Source of the DNA: Gigantopelta aegis | Taxonomy: Eukaryota; Mollusca; Gastropoda; Neomphalida; Peltospiridae | DNA length: 64,000 bases | Direction: 5' to 3' | Assembly: GCF_016097555.1 (NCBI RefSeq) | Contig: NC_054706.1 | Location: forward strand, 59,144,496 to 59,208,495 | Part shown: one piece after another, positions 47,265-58,400 of the stretch | Numbering within the stretch: the stretch's first letter is position 1 | Layout of the letters: every line of letters starts with the position of its first letter | Translations under genes and position numbers: made by a program | Notes under the pieces: generated by a model | What the model was told of the DNA's origin: nothing | Database searches by the model: none | The model's input: the letters and a program-made list of their open reading frames with translations, nothing else

Positions 47265-48917
47265 TTGCATATTTCTCACAATAAATCAGACCATACCTAA
47301 CCTAACACAGTATTTGAAAAAGGAAAGAGACAGTGACCTGGCGTGGAAACTATTCGCAGGTGCTATGGGAAAATTCAATTAGGAAGTTTAAACATGCTTT
47401 TTTTTCTGACGCGTGTATTTGCTCAGATACGAAGGTGCGAACTATTTGTAATTATTTTAACAGACCTCGCGGTAATGGTGTAGGACAAGTGAAACTATTT
47501 GTAATTATTTTAACAAACGACACGTTAATGACATTGGATGAGTGTCGTTTTACAGACTAGCACACTCTCTAGAAATTAGGTTTTTTACATTATAGTAGAC
47601 ATATGTGAAAAAAGAAGACATCGGGTGGTACAAAACAAATTTCGAGCGTTATTCAGACGAAGATACAGAAATTTGAAAAGGTAAGGGAATTTGATGTCGA
47701 AGCAAGTGATGACCCTAGACTTTTAGCCAGATACAGCCTCCCCCCCCCCCCCCCTTCCCAATTTGGTCTCTTACTGTGTTAATTGGGCTAGCTATGCCGT
47801 ATTTTAACAACTGAAATTAAGGTTTTCTCGTGGTAGAATACCCCCCGAATCTCCCCAACAGGTTTGGACCCTCAAATACATGTATTTTTCATCCCTCAGA
47901 TCATCGAACTGACAGTGCCCCCCCCCCCCCCCCCCCCACTTTCAAATACACTCCACAGGACCTGCAATACATCATAAGGTATTGTATAAAGACTTTAAGT
48001 ATCAATCAAAAGGGGGACTTTACACATTGCACCCTCTCTATATCCGTTCATGTTACAGAATTGCTGTTCCTTTTTTATTTGACGTTTAAAAATCGATCAG
48101 TAGGTGCTCAGTAGTCATTCTGGCAACAAGCTGCATTGATGATCAGATAAATTGATATTACTGTTTCAAAAATAGATTTCCTGAATGTTTGTCAATAAAC
48201 ATTTGTACGAGTTTAAATAGCGTGGCAGAAAGACGAACAGACATGCGGTGGCTCACAGCTGATATCAACGTTGCCACAAATTGTGCAAACACGTCACTGA
48301 TAAGTGGTTGCCAAGGAAGGAAAGGATACGTTTGATCAACAAGGACAGAGTAAGCAAATAATCAGAAACCCACTGTTATATGACGTAGGCTGAAGAGCTA
48401 GATAGTATTGTACATGTGGGGTGTATACTGTTTATAAAACACCTCTTCATCCAATACAAACACTCATAAAACTGGTTAATAAAAACATAATCTTTTAAAT
48501 TGATTTTACAAGTAGGCCTACTTATTCACTAAAGTACATGCTTCTCTAAGAATGAACCCCTGGTGTGAGATATTACTACATTCAAACCAGATTAATAATA
48601 ATCGGTCAAGTTTTCCATTCAGTCACCGGCTGATCTATCTCAAACCTAATTTCTTTGCATTTCAAAGTTGCTGTTCATTGTAATTTTATTATTATGGATT
48701 TTCTAAGTTATTAACACAATGAAACATGCGAAAACAGAAGCCGGTCAGGCAAATGTTTAAGTATATTGTAACCTCTTTTCGCTATCCACCCCCAGCCCCC
48801 AGCCCCCAGCCTGTGTGTGACCTTCACTCGTTTTAACTGTGTTCGTAACCAAATAACTCAAACTAATATTGCAGTTAAATTTACTACCTCACGGACGTAG
48901 GAAGGTGCCAAAAAGTG

Positions 48918-49038
48918 TGTGTGTGTGGGGGGGGGGGGGGGCGCGCACACACACACGCACACACATAAATACATATATAAATATACAAAAACCATCGCTG
49001 CTGCTACAGTGTGTGTGTGTGGGGGGGGGGGGGGGGGC
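48918..49038. repeat. GT + poly-G arrays around a CA tract
   Basis: GTGTGTGTGTG plus a G run, then CGCGCACACACACACGCACA, then a second GTGTGTGTGTG plus a G run about 100 bases on. The two flanks are nearly the same, so part may be a local duplication inside a CCTACG-bounded MITE (48890-49075). Confidence 0.8.
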
Positions 49039-49341
49039 ACATGTCCCCTTTGCCTCCCCGCTTCCTACGCCAGTGTAACTTTTTAAAAATGATGAGCACT
49101 TGCGGGGTTTGTTCTTTTCTTGTGTGTATGTATGTTTGTGTGTGTGGTAGGGGGTTTTGTGGGTTTTTTTGCTTTGTTTTGTTTTGTTTTGGGGGTTTTT
49201 GGGGGGAAGGTGGGTGTGCAATGGGAGGGATGTTGATACTGTTACTTGCATTTGCATGTAATACAGTTTTGTGATTACACTTCATGTTGCAGGTTTAACA
49301 AGACTTTCACAATCAGAAGTTTTCAGTTAACAACATATTCG

Positions 49342-49400
49342 GCGTGGTTATCGTTTCGTTGTTCCTACTACATGTAGGAGCAACGAAACGATAAACACGG
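49342..49400. repeat. near-perfect hairpin, arms about 28 bp
   Basis: GCGTGGTTATCGTTTCGTTG then TTCCTACTAC faces GTAGGAGCAACGAAACGATA then AACACGG. The loop is only a few bases. Confidence 0.85.
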
Positions 49401-49430
49401 TAAATTAGATGGCTGTATATATTTTATGAA

Positions 49431-49680
49431 GGAAGGAAATATGTTATTTAACGACGTACTCATCACATTTTATTTACGATTATATGGTGTCAGACATATG
49501 GTTAAGGACCACACAAATATAGACAGGAAACCCGCTGTCGCCACTTCATGGGCTACACCTTTCGATTAGCAGCAAGGGATATTTTATATGCACCGTCCCA
49601 CAGACAGGATAGTACATACCACGGTCTTTGTTACACCAGTTGTGGAGCACTGGCTGGAACGAGAAATAGCCCAATGGGTA
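49431..49680 (-). repeat. tRNA-derived SINE (subfamily A), head lost
   Basis: GGAAGGAAATATGTTATTTA through AGCACTGGCTGGAACGAG and AAATAGCCCAATGGG; the tRNA-like head is missing. Confidence 0.8.
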
Positions 49681-50079
49681 TATTATGACGATAAAGTATA
49701 TATAATGTTTAAAACTGCATTAATAACTACTGAATAACTACGATTTAGTCACCTAGAATGACCGCCAAACAAACGTATTTAGACTTCTGTGATTAAGTAC
49801 CTCGTCAAGTTCTCGATCTTTATAAATGAGTTTAGCGTGGTATTTGTCAGTGTAAGATACGAATACGGTGTTAATGCCTAAATACACACCAATACCATTA
49901 AATAGCCATCACAAATACCATTAAATAGCCATAAACAAGACCACTGGAATCCAGTGTACATTATATATGTATAACATTTCAAAAAAGGATAATCATATTT
50001 TTAAAGATCCAAAACGCCCATCACAATTTATATTTAAACACAATTAAAATATATACTAACAAACAAGCAAGCCAACACC

Positions 50080-50136
<57 letters not shown>

Positions 50137-50150
50137 ATAATAATAATTAA
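50080..50150. repeat. poly-C then poly-A tract
   Basis: About 21 C followed by about 34 A, then AAT units. Confidence 0.98.
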
Positions 50151-50962
50151 TTTAAAAAATTTAAAATACAATTTTTTTCTTCAAATAATGATGATAGGAA
50201 CATACGGATGTTATTTCGTTAGGTGATGGCAAGATTAAATCCTGGACGAATTCCTTCATAAGTGTTTTCCAATGTTATTATTAACACAGCTGAATTGTCT
50301 ACTAATAGTTACGGCGGTTAGGGTTAGATTGACGCCCACCTAACCTCGTATGCCTAAGTATATAAAATTTTGTAAACTGAACAACCATCAGATACATCGA
50401 CCATTACTACCGACGATAACAGTCATGCGTGACTTTACAACTAACTCAATGATCAGTTCACACACAATGCTGCAAGTCGGGTTAAATTGAGCTTCTTCAA
50501 ATTGTAAGTCAGTCGTCAACTCAGCCCGAGCTTTAAAGTCTTACATTTATCATCAGAGCGAGCAAAATATGACTTACTTCCCACCGAGATACAAATATTA
50601 ACAATAGAACAAAGTATCCATGGGCTAATGAATTTGCCATTATTGCTGCCGCCAGCAAATGTGATAGAAATGTTAATGGTATTGTGTGTGTGGATTCATA
50701 TATAAGTGCATGCACTGAAATAAGAAGAAAAAAAGCGAACATGTAAATGGTGTCTCGGGGCACCACAAAAAAGTACTGAGTTCACTTTAATAAATTGTGC
50801 ATAACGTACGATATCTTGTAGATCTTATTGTGCCGCGCATTATAGCAGATTAACGAATACGATGGGAAAAGTGTGTTAGTATGTTGAGTTAAATTTACCG
50901 TGAAGTTCTGTGATTATATTGAAAATAATAATTGATTAATAAACTCTGCTGGCTGTTTTCAG

Positions 50963-52455
50963 AGCATCTGATATAAAAGGTAGCCATGAGCACACCGGAA
51001 ACGAGCAAGATGAACAAAGAAAGGGCGACACACCAACATGGCGCCGCAGGTAAAGATAGTCTGACCCCTAGGGGCAGTGGATCGATGCTTAAAGCTAAGG
51101 TTTCCCGGAGTCTGTCGACATCTCAGGGTGATAAAATCATGCACGAGTCGGTCAAATCTGCAGAGCTTTCGGTGGACGATAGAGCTCCTGGTGTGTTAAA
51201 GATATTTGGAGAATCTATTCTTCCAGGAGCAGAATACAAGAGTGTCCTTGCCTCGTCAAGATCCACATCACAGGAGCTCGTCAAACAAGCCTTGGAAAGA
51301 TACAGCCAGCCAGCAAATGTTTACAAGCAATATGTGCTCTGCGATTCTGTTGGAAAACAGACTTCGGATAACGTCTGGAATACGGTTTATGTTCGTGTCC
51401 TTGGCGATTCTGACAAACCATTAGAGCTGCAAGATTTCTGGAAACCTGTGGAAGGATTTTGCAGACGCTACGAGTTGCACAAGAGAAGTGACGTTATTCG
51501 TGAAATTGTAGCAGACGACACTTCGGGAATTAATGAAAATGCCCGAAAGATTATGATCTCTAAACTTCCTGCTGGTGCAATTCCCTACACGACTTTATGG
51601 GGTGGTGCAGGCGATGCTAGTGACGATATGTCCAAAGGTAATAGTATTAATGTGCACGATCTTTCAGACAGCAATTCGAAAGCAAAAATGTCTAGTACTT
51701 TTGCACTGCATCCATATTTACTGACTCTTAGAGGCTTCGATACACACACTGATTCAATGCAATATCCCTTAAAGTCCAAATGTACTACAGTAGGGAAGTT
51801 CAAAGGGCACCCATACGCGTCAGAAATAGGACTACCTGCTCCTGATATTCTTCCACTACACTGTCGTTTGTATTTGAAGTCCTTACAACAGTGCATATCG
51901 AGCTTCCATTCTGATCAGAGATATTCCTTCTTTGTGGAAGTGGATGTGCTGGAATCTGCCAGAGTTACAATCAATGGACACAATGTCCACGGAAGGACCG
52001 ACATGTATGCAGGGGATGTACTGACCGTGGGGAGACACTACATGTTTCTGTACAAAGACCCCACAGGTGGACACGACATCCCTCAACAACTGTGTTGGTT
52101 CACGCGCAGTCAGAACTACATCAACGCAACGCTGTCGTCGCGATCAGTCGTGGAGGAGCACGGCCTCGAAGACCAGTTCAACGTGACGTCATCAGAAGAC
52201 CTGACGTCTGCTTCCTTCGAGGCGGCAGATGATCTGCAGCAGGGATACCAAGTTAGTTTGATGTATTCCAAAGAAAAGGAAGATCAGCTCGTTAACGCCA
52301 TTACGGAGATTCATTGTGCTGGAACGGGGGACTACACCCTAGCCCCAGCAGTATTCTTTGTGGCTTGCTTAGACTGTGCTGTCAGGAAATTCAGCAGGCA
52401 CCACATTAGTAATCTATACAAACGGATTTTATACTGTATTCGTACGAAAATAGCG
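50963..52455 (+). CDS. RADIL: RADIL-like exon 1 (CDS from 50986): RA and FHA-like domains
   Basis: An acceptor CTGTTTTCAG precedes it, so an upstream noncoding exon exists. The first ATG (50986) opens 490 codons ending in phase 0 at the donor GTAAGT. It covers the basic Ser-rich N-terminus, the RA domain, the FHA-like domain and the start of the dilute domain. It is unusually large for one exon. Confidence 0.95.
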
Positions 52456-55400
52456 GTAAGTATCTTTCAATAGTTGCTAGTAGTAGTTGACAACATACAC
52501 ACTCATGGACACACTGATAGTGTAATAGTCAAATCTATGATTAATTGGAAGTACTTGTATTAAAACATTTTCATATATTTTATCCTGCATATATATGATA
52601 TTATAAAGGCTGGCAATCCATAAAAGCAGGGCTTTAGACTGCAACAAAGCTAAGGCAATAAACGCTGGGACCAAAATAAGTATATAACTAAAATAAGCAC
52701 ACCCAAACTATTATGTAGAAGCATGCTGACCTCAAAACGTTTCACCTTAAAACCACTCAAATGTTATGCTTAAATGAGATTAAAAGAACTTGAACTGCGG
52801 TACTGAATATATACAACAATTCGTCAGCTGTTAACAGCAAAATACCTAGCTGTTTTCGGAACACACAAAAAACCTGTTGTACCCATTTGAGATACTAAAA
52901 CCCTGACAACAACTCCAACGGCAATGCTAGAGTTATAAAATAATAAACAGTACCCATTATAAATAACACGATAGCATTAGGCCCTGGAACATCTGTGATA
53001 AAAGTCACTTTAGTTTTTGTAGATACACTAAACAAATGTCCCTGTATCTTGTTTGTTCCATTACTTTGATTTATCTAACTCAATGGTTGCTATTTTTTAT
53101 ATTTGCAGAGTCTAGCCAAGACGTTTTCATCTCAACGGTATCAAAGGTTTGTGTTACTTTGTAGTACATTTACTGTTTAAACAGGTTTTGGCTTTAAATT
53201 TACAACTTTCCGTTCACAAACTAATATATAATTATGTCAAACCAATCGTATTGTAGAACCAAGGTATGTTGACCATTTCGAGATTTCCCCTCTTAAGCAG
53301 CTCCCCACAACTGGTGTATCAAAAGTCGCGGTATTTGCATAAAACGGCCAACTCACTGTTATTAGGTATCTAAACCATGTGTTACAATAACCATACGTTT
53401 GTAAATAAAATAATAACCGTAGCTAAACAAATACAGACACGGATCCACGAGGATGGTGCTGAAGGTCAGCGCCTCAACCCCAATTCAATGTTGTTTTTGT
53501 TGGGGTTTTGTTTTAGTGGGGAAAATATATCTTGGTCAGCTTGATATTTTTTTGGAAGATTACAATATAGATAATACATGTTAACGAATGCGTTCCTTTG
53601 AATATTGTAGATGCCCTTTTAAATGTTGCAACTCCTCGCTAAATACTGGAGATGACTGTTTTAAACATTGTATCCCCCTCTAGGAAAATCCCCCATCCAC
53701 CGCTAAAATGTACCGAGATGGTGTTAAAATATACATTCCATTTTTGATTTTTCCTCATGCAGTCATGCTGTAATATTGGTCTACCAGCTTGCTGACAAAC
53801 AGGGTCACTAAAATAACAAGTAAAACGTGTATGCAGTACAGATTAGTCGTTGCAGTACCGTGTAGGCATCCGTGATGGCCGCAAATCGACTAGTCACTTC
53901 ATGTTCAGCTGTTTTGAGAGTGGCAGCTAGTCTTCCCGCAGATTTGTCAGGAAGGAGTGGCAGTCCTCTTATAAGACAGTTCACATGACAGAGTTTTATG
54001 GTAGCAGTCATGGACTTGTCAAAACGTCCCTTTAACTCTACTTTGTGCAGTGATACGCAGAGCCGTAGCTAGCGGGAGGGGGGGGGGGGCAAGGGGGTGA
54101 GTTGCCCCCCAGATAAAATCTGGAAAAAAATATACACTTAAAGAAAATTCTCTTCTTAACCGTTTAACGAGTTTTAGACTACTAACTAATGAGAATCAGT
54201 TGCCCCCCCCCCCCCCCCCACCACCACCAACAAAACATCCAAGCTACGGCCCTGATGCGATTTTTGATTATGGTAACAGTTTTGTCATTAAGATGTAAGT
54301 GCACTTCTACTAACGAATGAATGAAGGGGTACACAATTGAATGAATGAATGGATGAATGATTGTTCGACGACTCCTCAGTACAAATAATATATTGGGCTA
54401 TTAGTATTGGGTGTCAAAAGCAAACGTAAACATATATTCCGTGAAATACAAGGTAACAAAATAAACGTATGCTATTAATTTTGTCATTCCAGTCAGTTGT
54501 TTGATCCAAATGCGTTGGAGAAGGACAAAGATCCTTTACGACATCTGTTTTTCTGGCTCTCCAACTGTGTTCAGCTGTACACGCACTTGCAGCACGACGT
54601 GACGTCATATGGCGCCAACCCGGACCCAGAAGATGACCGGTACGCCGGTCTGCACGAGCTTGTCGTTGGGTTGGAGGATATGATCAGTTTCACCTTCCAG
54701 CAGACGATCTACTCCGTTACTAAGGTCGGTGGAGATCGATTTGTCAAGCGTTTAGTTGCTACGAAAAGTTAACGTTTGTTTTATTTAACGACACCACTAG
54801 AACACATTGATTAATTAATCATCGGCTATTGGATGTCAAACATTTGGTAATTTGGACACCTAGTCATGAGAGGAAACCCACTACATTTTTCCTAATGCAG
54901 CAAGGGATCTTTTATATGCACTTTTCCCACAGACCGGAAAGCACATACCACAGCCTTTCACCGGTTGTGGTGCACTGGTTGGAACGAAAAGAAACCCAAT
55001 CAGGTGAATGGATCCACCGGGATGGTTCGATCCTGCGACGCAAACACCTCAGACGATAGTTGCCACGAGAAAAGAATTGCGAAAAAAAATCTTACACACG
55101 GGTGTAAGGGATGGCCCGTTGTACAGATAAATATCGTCTCCAATATATGTTGAAGATAACGCTTCAGACTTGTGACTGGCTTCTCCACGGTGATGATCCG
55201 GTCACCAGAGTCATACCATCCAATACAATAAAGATGACCGAAATTAATTGTTCTGTGACGTGTGAGTTAACGTGAAACTGATTACAGTATGACGTTTAAG
55301 TTTTGGATGTGTAAGAAATAGAATACAACATTCGTATCCGTTAGATACCATTTATCTTACAACCCGTGGTTTAAAAACGTATCCAACTTGCTTTCGCTCG

Positions 55401-58400
55401 TTTTAAGATAAATGGTATCCAACGGCCCACTCGTGTAGTATTCTCTGGAACAGTTCTTACGCTATCGAGTGTAAAGCTCTTTCAGCTCCAAGTCTGAGTA
55501 AATGTATAACTTATTGGGAAAGGGCAAAGTCACTGCCGTTGACCTCTCTTTCTTGGACAGTTCAGGTTGCCGAATTAGAGTAGGTTGGATGGCAGTTCTC
55601 CAAGTTAATGTGTATAGTATTGCCTAGTAAGAATAATTACTTATTATTAGTAGTACCGCAAACGATTTCGTCCAACCAACGTAATATGTCTTAGCATCGA
55701 TTTTCTTATGACAGAGGATACTCGTTCTGTACTGGACATAAGCATTGGCGATGTCAGAGTTTGCCCAAAATTAGACGTGTCAATAGATATGAACACATTA
55801 ATAGCTTTCCCATTTTCAGCGTAATAAAAGTTTGAAACCAGAATGTCCATTCATTATTTTACAGGTTCATTATCCTCTGATATCTGCTATCCCTAGCACA
55901 GATTTCCTTATGGTATAGGATACTCGTTCTGTACTGGACAGAATCATTGGTGATGTCAGTGTTTGCCCCAAACAGACGTGTCTGAACCGTCTTGCGATAT
56001 GAAAACATTAGTAGCTGTCCCACTTTCAATGAAACCGGAATGTCCATTGTTTTGCAGGTTCTTTACCCTCTGATATCTGCCATCCTGGACAGCAACCCGT
56101 TCTGTAGTAGCGAGTACATGGAGAAGGATGCCGTTGCTCAGACAATCAACATACTGCAGACCACCAGGGACGTAGCGTCTGACGTAAGGCTGCACAGTGA
56201 CGTCAGCAAACAGCTCACGATGTACCTCTTCTTCTTCCTGAGTACATCCATGTTCAACAGGATCATTGCAAAAGGTATTCTCTTCAAGTTCACAATAGAG
56301 GCAGGTTTCACTAGGTGGGGTACGCCTTTATTTTCCGAAAAAAACTAACATGCACTGTATATTATATATAACATTAACGTGCATTAGAGGCCTATTGTCT
56401 ACATTTTTCCTGGACGTATACCTATAAGTTTAGCCTAATATTGCATTGTGAAAACTGTTTTAGCCTCAGCGGCGGGAGGGTGGGGGGGGGGGGGTCGTCC
56501 TTACCTTTCCCCAGCCTACTCCTCTATAATTGGTTGCTTAACATAGGTTAATAACTGACAATTAGATAACTTGGGAGAAATAGTAAGGTAGTCTGTTAAA
56601 GGTTTCTGCTTTTTAAAAACAAAATGGCATCTTGTGCAAAATTTTAAATATAGTTGTATTTGGATAACTAAATATTTGGTTTACTACAGACATTGCTGTT
56701 TGAAATATAATATTTGCTTCATGGTTAGTTTCAGAGCAGGATGAGTGTGCTTACAACTGGACGTTTGGAGTTCGTCTGCAAGCCACTTTGAGTCGTTTGG
56801 AAGATTGGGCGGCAAGTGCTGACCTTGAAATGGACTACCTTCGAATATCTGAAAAACTCATAGCTGTCGCTGATCTGCTAGCTATGTCTAAGCATATACT
56901 GATGCGAGTAGGTGTTAAACCAACCGTTTTTTTAGTATAAATATTCTGACAGAAATAATTGTGTTATTTTTTTCTCTCTTTTGCAGCTGTCTGTAGCCAA
57001 TACCTTTTTTTTTAAATAAGAAATTACCTACGGTATTTGTTACAGTTAGTCCGATACATCTGCCGTCAACTGAATCAAACTCAACTCAGTTGACAGAAAA
57101 TATATCGGACTAGTAGGCCCTATTGCATCAGGATTGGACATAGAGTTGTATGCTTTCATGTTGGTTTTATATATTTTATGTTAAGCTCAGATTGTCAGCT
57201 GTTAGAACGAAGTTGGCCATCTCGACTGTTGCGTTGTAATTTCCCCACCCCCGATTTACGACGAGTGCGCTCAGCTTAACAACTAGTGGGTTATACGACG
57301 AGAATTGAGTTGTAAGAACGCTCAAACTAACAACTGGACTGCCGTAGAAGTCGTGATTACAGAAAGTTGGCCAACTTTGTATTGACAGTTGGTAGTCTTC
57401 AACCTAGCATAAGAACACACTTTTGTACCCAGTTTTGTGCAGTTAATTGCATGGTTTCATCGTCTTTAACTTGCAGATGGATTGGCAAGCCTTTCGTAAT
57501 CAGTTTTCTCCCCTGAATGAAGTACAACTTCTGAAGTTGCTTAGCAACTATGATCTCGGCCCCCGACGACAGGCACCAAAAGATTGGTTCCCAACTGACA
57601 TGGCAACCTTTAATCTCCAGAGTACACAAGGTTTGTGTCAGCGATTCTCTGAAGTATTTTTATGAACTTGGTTTCCTGTCAGGCCCGTAGGGACAATATC
57701 TGGAGTGAAAGGGTGAGGGTGAGGGCAACATTTCCAGTGAGGGTCACGCTCACCATAGTGTGCGTGTGTGTGTGGGGGGGGGGGGGGGACACGCCATATT
57801 TTACCTCTATTTAAAAAAAAACCCCAGACATTTCATTTTAGTACTCTGAATGTGATTTGAGTGTGGAGTGTAAAGGTCCCCTGAAAGACAAAACAGTTCC
57901 CATATTCCAAATCATTTCTCTGCACACGGCAGTCAAAACGGCAATACCCGTTTCCTACTCTGATATTCCCTATTTGGGGGGCAGGAAACAGACACCTTAG
58001 CAAAGATATGTGAGGTGGGGGTTGGGTGGGGAAATACGCCCAAGTGAGGTGCGTGGGTACAAGCAGATATTTTGGTTTATATAGATACATGTAGTAAGAT
58101 GAAAATAAATACATGTAGTTTAGGTTCAGTTCCTAGGTGGGGGGGGGGGGGGTGTATTATTTACGGTTAAATGACGTCTGATGTATTGTTAAGGACCACA
58201 TAGACAATGAGAGAGGAAACCTGCTGTCGCCATTCCGTGAGCTACACTTTTCAATTAGCAACAAGGGATCTTTTATATGCACTATCCCAGACAGGATTTT
58301 ATATACCATGGCCTTTGTTATAGCAGTGGGTATACCGACAGGAATGGATCCTACATCGATCGTGCATCAGGCGAACGTTTTACCACTGGACTATGTCCTG

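Larger units (their letters stand above)
33449..50962. other. 17.5 kb gene-free region between ENKD1 and the RADIL-like gene
   Basis: No frame here looks like a host protein. Contents are SINEs, MITEs, hairpins and simple repeats, listed separately where clear. Because the first RADIL coding exon has an acceptor in front of it, one or more untranslated RADIL exons and its promoter probably lie in this stretch; I could not place them. Confidence 0.6.

Noticed and set aside
46923-47382. 118- and 131-codon frames on opposite strands
   Set aside because: They are Arg-Glu and Leu-Ser dipeptide strings produced by CT microsatellites.
51585-52089. Minus-strand frames of 103 and 68 codons
   Set aside because: Antisense shadows of the large RADIL-like exon 1.
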